A stretch of DNA of 64,000 nt from Juglans regia. Lineage: Eukaryota; Streptophyta; Magnoliopsida; Fagales; Juglandaceae. The translations under genes were made by a program, and so were the position numbers. Positions 50,494 through 61,063 of the stretch are shown here, piece by piece. The notes under the pieces were generated by a model that did not search any database, was not told where the DNA came from, and was given only the letters and a program-made list of their open reading frames with translations. The stretch covers positions 3,953,875 to 4,017,874 of the forward strand of contig NC_049909.1 of assembly GCF_001411555.2 (NCBI RefSeq), given 5' to 3'. Each line of letters begins with the position of its first letter. Position 1 is the stretch's first letter.

Positions 50494-51267
50494 TTAGTTG
50501 CTGCCCTCACTAGTAATAGAAACACAAGAGCAATGGAGCCTATTGTTGCCCCTAGTGCTAGTGATATATTCCTCTTGGATCTTGGCTAATCCAAAAGCAG
50601 TATTCAAGGTCTGAGGGTGCAACATTCTCACAGGGAGTTGTATCTCATCCCTAAGGCCACTCAAGAAGCAAGAAAGTTTATAATGTTCAGACAAGCCTGT
50701 CAATCTATTAGAAAGGACCTCAAAATGAGTTTTGTAGGCACTAACTGTAGAAGTTTGCCTCAACCTTGTAATGGCCTCCATAGGGTCATCATAAGAAGAA
50801 CTCCCAAACCTTAACTGAACTGCCTTAATAAAAGAATGCCAAGAATTGAAAGAATCAGCCTCCTCAGCATCTTGAAACCAAACCAAGGCATTTCCCTCCA
50901 TACAAAACGAGGCCATCAAGATCTTTTGTCCATCTGGCATGGGGTGTAAGGCAAAATAATGATTTGCCTTATAGATCCATCCAGATGGCTCATCACCATT
51001 AAACCTTGGAAAGTCTAACTTATTGCCACGAAACTGCATTCCAGAAGTCAGAGATGAGTTGTCCATGTGACCCCCATCAACATTATTGCCATTTCCATTT
51101 CGATCATTTCTGCCTCCATTCATTGCTTCCAACAAAAGGTCCATCTTTGAACTTAGTCCCTCCAAGGCACTCTGATGATCTGCAACTCTCTGGTCTTGTG
51201 GTTCTTGATTTTGCTTCAACCCAAGAACAAGCTTCTCTAATTCTTTGAACCATGTGCCTTCTACCAT
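50494..51267 (-). CDS. Element E gag (258 codons)
   Basis: Gag forms the virus-like particle of the retrotransposon. The start chosen is the ATG at 51265-51267 (MVEGTWFKELEKL), just downstream of the PBS; the longer frame upstream only translates PBS and LTR. Features: an N-terminal helical stretch (LEKLVLGLKQNQ, DHQSALEGLSSKMDLLLEAM), an Asn/Gly-rich linker, then the core KLDFPRFNGDEPSGWIYKA, YFALHPMPDGQKI, EGNALVWFQDAE and ITRLRQTSTVSAYKTHFEVL. It stops before the zinc knuckle, so it is probably a truncated form. A second partial copy lies at 34516-34700. Confidence 0.8.
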   Translation of the reverse strand: MVEGTWFKELEKLVLGLKQNQEPQDQRVADHQSALEGLSSKMDLLLEAMNGGRNDRNGNGNNVDGGHMDNSSLTSGMQFRGNKLDFPRFNGDEPSGWIYKANHYFALHPMPDGQKILMASFCMEGNALVWFQDAEEADSFNSWHSFIKAVQLRFGSSSYDDPMEAITRLRQTSTVSAYKTHFEVLSNRLTGLSEHYKLSCFLSGLRDEIQLPVRMLHPQTLNTAFGLAKIQEEYITSTRGNNRLHCSCVSITSEGSN

Positions 51268-51331
51268 GGTATGATAAAAGGAAGAAAAAAAAATGTTTGT
51301 GCCTAAAATTTCGAAGGGCTCTGATGCCAAT

Positions 51332-51659
51332 TGTAACAACAGACTTGAATTGACAAAGGAAACAATTCATATTACTGATCTTCGAGGGATCAGGAACCTC
51401 CAAACTTTTTATTAACTTTCTTCAATATCTTACAAAGGGAAAAGGCTTCAGTATTTATAGAAGCCTTGACTGTTAACAACGGCTACAAAAGGGCACTATG
51501 GTAATTCTTAGCAAATAAGTAAGGAAATAAAGGTATATTAAGACCTTAAAAGGAACACATGCAGAACACGTGACTAACTAACTAAACTAACAGATGCCTT
51601 ACTCACATTCCTTCATTTCCCAGCTCGAGCTTGCTTCCTGGTGTGAATTGATCATAACA
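51332..51659 (-). repeat. 5' LTR of element E
   Basis: 328 bp, minus-strand TGTTATGATCAATTC...TCTGTTGTTACA. The TATA box is TATAAATA (51452-51459), inside a small inverted repeat GGCTTC/GAAGCC. An AATAAA lies near 51407. The PBS ATTGGCATCAGAGCC follows at 51316-51331. Its outer end abuts LTR K directly. Confidence 0.85.
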
Positions 51660-54600
51660 GTCTTGCACGACTTTATACTTCTGGTGGGGGAAGTTATGGG
51701 CTTGAATGACTCTTGATTGGAGTTGCATATGTGACATAAAGTGGAGAATAGAGAGGAGCAAGGACTGCCTGCAGCAGCTGTGAGAGATGCAGGATGATGG
51801 AGTGGATTTCTCTTCATATCAAGGCACTAATGGGTTGCAGCCAATGGCAGTGGATGGTCTGCCATGTGGGGAGGAAACTTTTCCAAGAAGCTTTGCTAAG
51901 GTGGCCAATTTCATGGGCCTTGGTGGGCCACAACCAAGTGGGCTTCAATTTGGAGTTTAAAGGGGGTTTGGTTAGGGTTTGAGATGCCATCAAGCCCAAA
52001 ACCAATTTTTCTTGGCCCCATCAATTTTTCAAGGTTTAAAAGGTTGGATAATGATGTCATAACAAGGATTTGATTAATTAATAGCATGTGGAAGTGATTT
52101 AATCAAGTGATTAAACACAATGCTAGAAATCGGATTAAAATGGGTTTGGAGGCCAACTTTAGGGGAAAACCGTTTAGGGTTTTGGTTTCAACCAAGCTTT
52201 TGGGGTTTCAATTGGATTCCAACCATTTAGGGTTTTGATAGGGTTGAAACCCTCTTTGGTCTGGCACAATTTAGTTGATCAAATGAAACAGAGCTTTGCT
52301 TAGGTGGCATGATCTCCCACCTTGACTTCCTTCACAAATCCATCTAATGGTTCCTCATGGTGCCAAGTGTCTAATACTATTCACTATGTGTGGCTAAGAT
52401 CTTGTCAAGTGTCCAAATAAAACTCCTACAACCTAATTTGGACATTTCACACTGTGATTTTGAAATGACTGCACTGCGTGCTCTTATCGAGGTTAATATT
52501 CACTCCAAAAAAATGCATAATAAACTTAATACTGAAAAATTCTAAATATTCATATTAACCTATAATGAAAATCTTTTATCGAAATTCAACCCCGAAGGGC
52601 CCCTAAAAATAATTTCACAATTTCTAACAGACGTTTCGTCCGGAATTATGAAAATAGGCTATTACGCCATAAAATCTTAAATAATCCACTGAGTCTAATG
52701 GCATAGACCATAACGCATTTTGACACTTTTAACTCCCTCAAATAATTAAACTCATAAATCTAGCATCATAGTGAGTGATAATACTGATTATGATGATAGA
52801 CTAAAACCTGAGCGATTTGTCGATTCGTAAAAAATTATGGGGTTTTCACTAGATTCCTAAAGTCAATAAAAATTCCACTAATGAATTTCTAGCTGGCTGT
52901 TACAGTTAGTGAGGATTTTCTAACATTTAGAAATCTCTCCTTACAGTTTTCTGTTTATTCGTACATTTAGTTTGTCACACTACGATTATTGTAAGTTAGC
53001 TTCTAACTTACTGTCAGAATATTGTGTATGTGTGTTGGTAAGAGAACAATTGTTCATGTTTTTTATGTTCTTTTATATGTCATGCTATGCCATGTCACTA
53101 CATGTGTATCTATTACACACTTTACTATGTCACGAAACCTATATCTATTACACATTATATCATGTCATGAAATGTTTATCTGTTGCATGTTATATTATGT
53201 CACAAAATTTCTATCTGTTACACATTATGCCATGTCATGAAATGTTTATCTGTTACATGTTATGTCATGTCATGAAATGTTATCTGTTACATGCTACTTC
53301 ATGTCACGAAATATTAATTTGTTTCAAGTTATGCCATGTCATTTATCTCACATACATGTCACGTCACGTACGTCAAATCGTTTGTCATTTCTCCTTTCGT
53401 GCATGTCACATTATGTCTCAAGTACGGAGTGTGTCTTGAAAACAGTATTCTTGTGTTAGTCAAGTCTTTTTACGTTTGTCAAGACCCCAAACGCTAGGAT
53501 AAGATAATATCCTAGTGAAACTCCTTTGTTCACACTGGAGTGTTTAAACTAGTGTGAAATTCCTTGAGTTGACAAAGTAAAGATCAACAGGCTTTGAATG
53601 TGGCCTAAATAACTGGTCACAGGAGCAAATTCAAGCACCAACGCCGATAGTGCCACCTATATTTCAATTTTTTGTTATACGTCCTCATGCGGGTGCAAAT
53701 ACTTGTCACGAAATACGTATGTTAATTTTTTCATAGCAGGTGCAGATACTTGTGAGCTAATACGTTTGTTAATGCACTCACAACTGGTACAGATACTTGT
53801 GATGTGATGTAGTATTAGCAGGGACACACGACCCAAGGAGACCTGTGTAGCACCCATATTTCACATTTATTAATCATGTTTAAGTATTGAACAAGATTCC
53901 AAGTTTATGTATTTCACGTTCAAGTTCATGTTATTTCACGTCCAAGTTCATGATCAATTTCATGTTCAAGTTCATGTTATTTCAAGTTCAAGTTCAGTTT
54001 CAGTTTCAAGTTCAGCCTATGTTCAAGTTCAATTCATGTCAGCATAGGTCATGTTATTTATCAAGTCACATCAAGCTTGTTCTTGATCACAATATGCATT
54101 CATGCTTTTACTGTCATGCATGCATCTTTAAACTACCAATTCAAGTGTTTCTTAGCATGTTGAGATTTGTAATCAAATTTCACCGTGGTAATCTCAACTA
54201 CCATCTCTTTGAAATGGTAGACCATGTGTCAGGACCAGAGGTTGACCGACTGAAGACGATCTATTAGACAATTAAGGCAGGACGCGGAGCTCATACTCCA
54301 TGCTCCGATTTATCGATAGTATTATGGCGTCCTTGACTAAGTTGTACGAGCTACTCGATGGATTAGCCTAGTAGATACTTTAGATTGTGCTTGTACTTAA
54401 AGAGCTCTGTCTCCCGTACTCTTACGATTACAGACCTTATGGACTTATGCTATAATCTGGAACGTCTATCACATTCAATTTATGAATTATGTTTTAATGT
54501 TTTGAGATGTATCTCATTTGGTGCATAGTATTGCTTAAAGAAAAAAATTATTCATTACGAATATTACATATTGCTAGATGCATGATAGGTGTATTGCATC

Positions 54601-54694
54601 TTTAATTGTCATAAACGGGGGCAGGTAACCTTGTGTTGCATGTCTCGATGCTTCAGAGTACATCTGATCCCAAGCAGAATCTGGGGGAGTCACA

Positions 54695-56240
54695 GGGAAA
54701 ATCTTCTACTACAAGAATTCCCTGCACTCCTTTAGATTCCTCCACCCTTTCTACCGCAACCAATAAGTAAGTAGCCATACCTCCCAGAATACTCTTAGCC
54801 TGACAAGCCGAAACCACCAATGGGGACACCTTGATAGGTTCTCCTATGTAGCAAACCCTATCAGTGGTGGGTGGTTCGAATACTACTTCCGCCTTCCGAC
54901 AATCAATCTTAGTATAGTGCATAAACAACCAATTTATCCCTAGGATTACATTGAATTCCATTAAACAGAATATGATTAGGTCAACTTTCAATACCAATCC
55001 TACAATCTCTGATGGGCAATCCTTGATTACTCACGTACAACCAACTACACTCCCATTTAGGATAGTCACTAGAACCCTTTGAGGCAAAGGCTTTGAAGTC
55101 AAATTACACAATCGTACGAAAGTAGCAGATATAAAGGATTGTGATGCTCCTGAGCCAAACAAGGCACAGGCCAAATATCACAACAACTTAACCTTACCTA
55201 CCAAGATTATCTAAAGAACTTAATCAAAGCTAACTATTCAACCAGGGTAAGGTTAAAGAGATACCATTAATTACTCCAGCTTCTGTTGTCTCAGCAGCTT
55301 CCAAATCTACCTCTCTTGGAGTTATGACATAGACTTTATCTTTCACTGGGGTCTTAGGATTGACATCGGGTGCTGCTCCCCCACTAGGCGTGTTGCGGGG
55401 ACAATCCCAAATCAAATGACCCGTCTAGCAGCACTTGAAGCAGGCTCTCGTGGTCAAACGACATTCACGGCTATGTCTTCACCCACATCTATGACATGTT
55501 GGTGGTGTGACTAGTGCCGAGTTTCCAGTCATTACTCCATTTCCTTTATCCATAAAGGAGGGAACCTCTTTTTCTTCGTGCTTCCCCTAGGTGAGTAAGG
55601 CATCACTCTCTTCCGTTCTGCGCTAATCTAAGTTATCAAATTCCTTTGCTCTACCTCAGCCATTGAAGTAACGTTAACCAATTCTCAAACAAGCAACATG
55701 GCTTCAAATTCTTGGTTGTAGGCCTCCTTGAAACTTTTGGGCCTGCATATTCTCAGTTGCAATCAAGTGCGGGGTGAGCCTTCCCAATTCCATGAAACGA
55801 GCCGCATACTGCTCGACAAGTTGATTTCCATGTACCAGATTAGTAAACTCTTGGACCAAGCAACCCTACTATTGCTAGGTAGACTCAGGGAAGAATCGAT
55901 TATCGAACTCTTCCTTAAATCTTTCCCATGTAAGAGTGGCTAAATTCCAAGGTTCCCATATCAGTAGTTGCCTCTTGGTGTCCCACCATATATTGGCCTC
56001 TCCTTGAAGCAAGTGTCTGACATACTGGACTTCTAGTCCTCCGTGCATCCAATTATATCAAGGCTCTTTCCCGATCGATGAGCCTCTTGTTGGCTCTTAA
56101 CGCTCCTTTGATGTCCATAAAATTCGGGTATCGATATATGAGAAACTTCTCAATTGGACAGCCACGACCTTCTCCTTTTGGTGGTTCTTGCCTATTTTTT
56201 TGCCCCTGGGCCATCTTCTGCAGTACCACTTTCGTCATTT
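54695..56240 (-). pseudogene. Gypsy chromovirus J: gag, zinc knuckle and protease (5' half)
   Basis: This is the other half of the element at 17174-20755. From right to left: gag with FLIYRYPNFMDIKGAL (56053-56238), NIWWDTKRQLL and FKEEFDNRFFPES (about 55890-56010), and the FMELGRLTPHLIATENMQAQ-like stretch. Cysteine clusters CHRCGRRHSREC and CFKCC...GHLIWDCP follow (55398-55497). The protease is next, with its active site reading FGSGAS where D(S/T)GA is expected (about 55150-55170), and EFNVILGINWL (about 54925-54960). The catalytic Asp is lost and stops are frequent. The frame reaches LTR I at 54694. Confidence 0.8.
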
Positions 56241-56554
56241 GGTGAATGGCTTCTACTATAGCTTATCCTCCTTTCAGTGGAGGATTTCCTTCCTTCCCAT
56301 TCTCTAGTTCTTGGAGAATTCTCATCACATCTCCCACATGCCATGAGCTCTTTTTTTTCCTGAAATATACAAAGCTAATGTGCATCAGTCCTATCCTATT
56401 CGTAAAACTGGATAACCTTGGTTTCGATCTTGGGTACATAAGCGCGTAATCCTTCAGCCTATAAGCTATGAGGATTCAAGCCTACAAACTGAAAGATTCA
56501 AGCTTAACTTTTGGTACAATATTCCATAGGAAAGCTGTGGATTTACCTAGAGAC

Positions 56555-56580
56555 GTAATTGCTCTGATACCACCATCTAT
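56555..56580 (-). other. Primer binding site of element J
   Basis: The minus strand shows TGGTATCAGAGC (the + strand reads GCTCTGATACCA), complementary to the 3' end of initiator tRNA-Met, a few bases inside the LTR end GGGGTGTCA at 56580-56588. Confidence 0.7.
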
Positions 56581-56960
56581 GACACCCCTAGAGCCCGCTT
56601 GGGATTTGACAGAGACTAAAGTGTTGAGACATACAACTCAAGGTTACACACTCCTCGTTCATGACAATTAACATGCAATGCACATTGCATGTTTCTTGCA
56701 GTATGCAATAATCATAGCAAAAAAAGTTCAAATCTAAGTAAAGATTGAGAAATTAAAGTATGGTACCAAATAAACAAAACTAATAATCCCAAAAGTACTT
56801 GTTCAAAAATATTTCCCAATACAAATAAAGGGTTCAAACCACAACCCTTGCTACCAAGTTTACATCAAAATGAACTATCCTCTTGTGAGACATGGGGTGC
56901 GGATAGTTGTAGCTCAAAACTTCCAGTGACCTCATGGGATTTTACCATATACCCCCATGC
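56580..56960 (-). mobile_element. 5' LTR (3' portion) of element J
   Basis: The + strand reads TGACACCCCTAGAGCCCGCTTGGGATTTGAC, then GACATACAACTCAAGGTTACACAC and CTCGTTCATGACA. This parallels the TGTGATGCCCCCAAATTCC...GGGATCAGAC...CAACACAAGGTTACTT end of solo LTR A. J's LTR and the 4.5-kb LTR family are therefore related. J's LTR is broken near 56960 by element L; a piece with AATGGTAGTGGAAACTACCAAGGAGAGATTTTG at about 62826-62858 looks like its continuation. Confidence 0.6.
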
Positions 56961-57117
56961 TTAATTAAGTAGTCCTTCACGTAGTCCAACCGATTCTCTA
57001 GAGTAAGAGCTTCCTCAAGTTCGGGTACCCATTGTGGTATGTAATCTTCATTTAGGATATCCGGGATCTCCTTGAGAAAATGTGAGGTAGATGTTAAATA
57101 AGAAATAGCTAAATCAC

Positions 57118-58230
57118 ACCCCCCAACAAGCGTTTTGCTAATCCTTGAGCAAAATAGTGAAAAGTAATTGAGATGAATATTGCATAAAGATCGAAATCCA
57201 AATAAAAACAATCAAACACAATTCTAAATTCTCGCAAAAGTAATACGTTACTACTCAACCCCTAGGGGCTATACCCACCAAGACTATCCCAACAATCTTT
57301 CACATAGAATTGAGGCAAATGTCTTAGAACTTAAATGTGTGCGTGGAGCTAAACTGGTTGTTTGTACTCATTACTAGTCATGATTTGTCATAGGATTTTT
57401 CAACATTAAGATTAATCATTGCTAATTCTAAGTACCTCAAAGCCCAAGGGACTAGCAGTTTTCACGCCAGCTCTGTTTTTAACGGTTGAACACTCAACCC
57501 CCAAAGTTTTGGGTAACTGTTTATAGTCTTTTACTTAGGAAAGTTCACTAAGCCGCCTTTATCCCTTTTTTTTCTATTCATTTCAAATCTCTGTTTTTTT
57601 TAAGCATGGCTCGGTAGTCCTGTAGTTTACTTCTCTTGTGTTAAATCAAGGAATAGTAAATAAGGAACACTACAAATGTAAGCATGTGCAAAATGTCCTT
57701 CAAAATTTTCCCTTCGTTCTACAAAAATCTCACCAAGTCTCATCTCAATGAGTATAGCGTCCCGGTGTTTCAAGTCACACATCAACAAAATATAATGCAT
57801 AAAAAATAATGCTCTATGCTCAAGCTTGAAAATAAATCTTCAAAAAATGATTCCGCTCAACTACTCCACCAAGATGTTTAGATTTCACAAAATACTAGAA
57901 ATAGAGTGTGTGTCAATCATATGTGTATCAATACACATCACATTAAAGCAATTTGTTTTTTTTTTTTAATTCTGTGCACACACACTACACCCCGACTAGT
58001 GAGAGACTTGATCCCCAATGAATCGAACGAAAGAAAACAAAGTGCACAAAAATAAGCAAGCAAAACAACAACAAAATAATATGAAATATAAAATCAAAGC
58101 AAAACAACAAATAAAAACAAACAAAATGCAAGTAAAGAAGGTTGTAAAGGGTGAAAAGATCAAAACACTTCCCTGGAACCTTGCACAAGCAAGATCTCTT
58201 CGAGTGGATCAAAGACCTTCAGAAATGGCT
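57118..58230 (-). other. 3' non-coding part of element L
   Basis: AT-rich region between the integrase end and the purine tract. It carries the CAAGGATTAGCAAAACGC...GGGGGG sequence just inside the 3' LTR that I know from Athila-type elements. The short frames here (56942-57211, 57985-58212) have no domains. Confidence 0.5.
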
Positions 58231-59110
58231 TTAGACGTTATCCGTTGATAGTGAAGCAATTGCATTCTTCGGATTGACAATGTCTACTGTGCCGTGAGGA
58301 TGAACCTCTTTCACAATGTACGGCCCCTTCCATCGAGATTTTGGCTTCCTAGGAAAAAGATGCAGTCTTGAATTGTAGAGGAGCACTTTTTGATTAGGAA
58401 CAAGATGTTTGTCATACATCTTCTTGTTATGCAAGACCTTCATTCGCTCCTTTGCCAAGCTGGAATTGTCGTAGGCCTCTCTCTTTATTTCATCAAGCTC
58501 TGAAATCACATCAACATCATGCACATCTGACTCGTCGCAATCGCTAGGCATCTTGCAAGTATTGTCCAATGTCATATTTTCGAATGTGAGTTTCAGCACT
58601 CTACTTCGACATTTTATCAGTGCATTGGAGGTAGCAAGGAATGGGCGCCCAAGGATGACAAGCGCCTAGTAAATAGTAGTGGCTGGCTGCTGTATATCAA
58701 GAACTACAAAATCTATTAGGTAGTAAAATTTGTCCACCTGAACCAACACATTCTCAACAATACCCCTTAGCACCTTGACTAATCTGTTAGCTAACTGTAG
58801 CTTGATGAAGGTCTTTTTTAGCTCACCTAATCTCAACTGCTCAATTACTCCCCAAATCAAGTAGAGCTCTCCCAATGCATGACTCATCAATCATAATGGA
58901 AATGTGGAGAGATCTGGGATCTCTAAACTTCTGAGGAGTCTCGCTCAATATCAATGCACTGACTTGCTCTGTTAGGAAAGCTTTCTTCTTTACATTCAGC
59001 TTCCTCTTCACTGTGCACAAGTCCTTTAGAAATTTTGCATATGAAGGAACTTGTTATATGGCACCCAAGAGTGGAATATTAATCTTTACTTGCTTGAAGA
59101 TCTCTTGAAT
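58231..59110 (-). pseudogene. Element L protease fused directly to integrase C-terminus
   Basis: From right to left: TVKRKLNVKKKAFL (about 58980-59040), a protease region with ALLDLG (about 58860-58885), LQLANRLVKVLRGIVENVLVQVDKFYY (58720-58800) and ILGRPFLATSNALI (about 58610-58655). KLTFENMTLDNTC follows at the start of the open frame 58231-58599. The same frame then reads ELDEIKREAYDNSSLAKERM...HLVPNQKVLLYNSRLHLFP...SRWKGPYIV, the C-terminal region of integrase. The whole RT, RNase H and integrase core expected between them is missing. A frameshift lies just after the protease active site. Confidence 0.8.
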
Positions 59111-60008
59111 CTCAAGTGGTATTTGTTCTTTTGGCCAGCTGCCAATCTCTGAGGATTGGGAACCACAGGTTGGTACCCCTACTAGTCTCAACATCTGCAC
59201 TCACAGGCTTCTTCGACTCTGGTCTCATTACCTCTGGTTATTTTTCAGCTTCATTAGTCTCTATTGCATCTTCAGGTGTAGGAGCAACTACCTGTGTATT
59301 CATAGTCATCTCTGGTTGGGGAACTTCCTTTCCACTTCTCAAAGTAAGAACGGCTTTCGCTATCTCAAAAACCTCCTCTGAGACATTATGCACTTGTTGT
59401 TGTTGTTGCCGATATACTTGATGATTAGGCTAAGGCTGTGCTAGAAATTTTCCTTTCTCTTGAGTGCTCAATGTTGTGTTTATTTTATTGATGGTGCCCT
59501 GAAAGTTATTTATGGCCTGAGTGTTATGATTGTTTGTGGTGGCCTAAATATGCATGAATTGTTGAAGTGTATTGGTCATTTGTGCCATACTCTCGTCTAG
59601 AGACTTCTTTATAGATGATTGAGATTGAGAACTCTCTGCAGCTACATGAGGCTGAAATCCTGGAGGTGCTACAAAATGATAGCTCTAAGAATTCTGATAT
59701 GGCTGATACTGGTGCTGAAGAGCAGCCTGATGAAATGGCTGCTGAGAAGGTGGCGGAGACCGACTAGGCTGATCATTCCTCCATGAGAAATTTGGGTGAT
59801 TCCTCCACCTCGAATTATATGTATTGGAGAAAGGTTTATTTTGTGCTCTGTTAACCCAGCTCGCTGATTGCATCTACCCAGAGCCACTCTCTTGAAATAC
59901 TGGCATAATCGAGCAATCTTGGGTCTTGCGGTTCGAATCAGTGCATATATAGCATGCCTCTACTGTTTTCACAGCCTTCACTTTTTCCATCTCCATGACC
60001 TCTAATCT
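59111..60008 (-). pseudogene. Element L gag C-terminus with zinc knuckle
   Basis: The minus strand carries CYICTDSNRKTQDC (about 59930-59972), a CCHC knuckle in which the His position is Arg. NPFSNTYNSRWRNHPNFSW-like sequence and a Pro/Gln-rich stretch (59685-59873) follow. Farther left, to 59111, is a degenerate linker with stops, in which a VPxxxGxGKE-type hydrophilic region could not be resolved. It links gag to the protease. Confidence 0.65.
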
Positions 60009-60761
60009 TTAAGTCAATGCAGCTATTCGGGCTTGAATGTCAGTGTCCTCCTTAAGCTCATATCTGCCCCCACCAGCAATAGCCCTCAGTGGTTGTGCTG
60101 TCAATGAAACTCGATCAGTCCTAGTGTTCCATTGTTGTGCGCTCTCAGCAAGATAGTCAAAAAATGGCAATGCTTCATCAAGTTCCTTACTAAAGAATTC
60201 TCCACTGCACATAGTCTGAACAAACTGCTTGCATTGTGGAGTGAGACCAGTGTAAAAATAATTCACCAACCTCCACGATTCAAAACCGTGATGTGAACAG
60301 ATGTTCACCAAATCCTTAAACATTTCCCAGCTGGCCTGGAAAGTCTCATCAGATTTCTGATTGAACTGGCTAATCTGCTCTTGTAAATACTGAGATCTCT
60401 GAAAATGAAATTTTTTTTGTAATAACTCACGTTGCATATCAGACCAATTTGAGATAGAATTAGGTCTCAAACAATTAAACCAAATATTCGCTTTATCCTT
60501 TAAAGAGAAAAGAAATAAACAAAGTCTAATAAATTCATTAGTAGTGGCTCTATTGATAAAAGTAGTGCAAGCCAACTCAAAATCTATCAGGTGCTGATAA
60601 GGACTCTCAGAATCCATCATGTGGAACTGAGGTATCACTGAATTCATGCCATGCTTAATAGAAAAGGTAGGTGCATCATCAGGTAGAATAATGCATGATG
60701 GTTTAGTGGTGCGAGTGGGCTGCAAATAATCCCTAAGAGTGCGTGGTGCAGGTGCAGCCAT
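60009..60761 (-). CDS. Element L gag (retrotrans_gag type), 251 codons
   Basis: Capsid protein of an Athila-like element. Start chosen at the ATG 60759-60761 (MAAPAPRTLRDYLQP); the frame is open 44 codons further upstream but that part looks like leader. The core reads FQ/FHMMDSESPYQHLIDFEL, TNEFIRLCLFLFSLKDKANIWF, LRPNSISNWSDMQREL, QISQFNQKSDETFQASWEMF, NICSHHGFESWRLVNYFYTGL and the C-terminal DIQARIAALT. No stop interrupts it. Similarity to this family is strong; the following zinc knuckle lies in another frame. Confidence 0.85.
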   Translation of the reverse strand: MAAPAPRTLRDYLQPTRTTKPSCIILPDDAPTFSIKHGMNSVIPQFHMMDSESPYQHLIDFELACTTFINRATTNEFIRLCLFLFSLKDKANIWFNCLRPNSISNWSDMQRELLQKKFHFQRSQYLQEQISQFNQKSDETFQASWEMFKDLVNICSHHGFESWRLVNYFYTGLTPQCKQFVQTMCSGEFFSKELDEALPFFDYLAESAQQWNTRTDRVSLTAQPLRAIAGGGRYELKEDTDIQARIAALT

Positions 60762-61043
60762 GGTTTGTTCAATTTCAATGTCCTTGTCTGTAGAAAAAAC
60801 AGAAGATATATCTATCTCTGGACTGTGTATACGACTCTCAGTGCTCAATGTAACTCTAATCAATCTATCTGAATTGTCCCTCATCCATAACATGAAACAT
60901 CAGTCTAAATAGCATAAGTAAGGTTCAAGTGACTGAGTAGTAGATGACAAGTGAAATGTGTAATCAGAGATATGATAGTGAAAGAAACATTTGAGATAAA
61001 AATAAAAGTAAAAATAATGAGTCTAAATTTACGTCAAGCAACT

Positions 61044-61063
61044 ATTCCCCGGCAACGACGCAA
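61044..61063 (-). other. Primer binding site of element L (tRNA-Asp type)
   Basis: The minus strand reads GCGTCGTTGCCGGGGAAT, close to the GGCGCCGTTGCCGGGGA sequence complementary to tRNA-Asp that primes Athila, Tat and Ogre elements. It separates the right-hand LTR from the gag leader. Confidence 0.8.

Larger units (their letters stand above)
34516..51659 (-). mobile_element. Ty3/gypsy chromovirus E with shared LTR, itself hit by F, C and N
   Basis: On the minus strand, from right to left: 5' LTR (51332-51659), tRNA-Met-type PBS, gag, protease, RT, RNase H, integrase with chromodomain, polypurine tract, LTR (34766-35095), then again PBS and the start of gag (34516-34765), where it breaks off into LTR K. 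So the second LTR serves as 3' LTR of one copy and 5' LTR of another. The short LTR (about 330 bp) and terminal chromodomain suggest a Reina-like chromovirus; that clade call is tentative. Only the right end is an intact terminus, and no TSD can be checked. Confidence 0.85.
31259..52904 (-). mobile_element. Solo LTR K, long-LTR family, split by element E
   Basis: The left end TGATTCGCCCCC at 31259 and the right end TGGCTGTTACA at 52904 are flanked by GTTAG (31254-31258 and 52905-52909), in a place where the uninterrupted LTR C has AATTGTTAGTAATT. Its two surviving pieces, 31259-34515 and 51660-52904, align with solo LTR A from end to end except for about 160 bp lost at the E junction. The sense strand is minus. 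K sits inside LTR I in opposite orientation, which explains the head-to-head look of the repeats here. Confidence 0.85.
20761..54694 (+). mobile_element. Solo LTR I, long-LTR family, split by nested insertions
   Basis: The left end TGTAACAGCCCG at 20761 and the right end GGGGGAGTCACA at 54694 are flanked by the same 5 bp, GGGAA (20756-20760 and 54695-54699). On both sides lies gypsy element J, whose protease-RT frame stops at one side and resumes at the other. LTR I itself survives in three pieces: 20761 to about 21728, about 30640-31258 and 52905-54694. These match solo LTR C from its 5' end, from its middle and to its 3' end. Everything else inside is later insertions (LINE, K and their contents). 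The family's internal region is absent. Confidence 0.85.

Noticed and set aside
56942..57211. Minus-strand frame with FLKEIPDILNEDYIPQWVPELEEALTL that looks protein-like
   Set aside because: It crosses the LTR/purine tract boundary of L and reads on into non-coding 3' sequence; the repeated part at 62572-62715 has a stop in the same frame.
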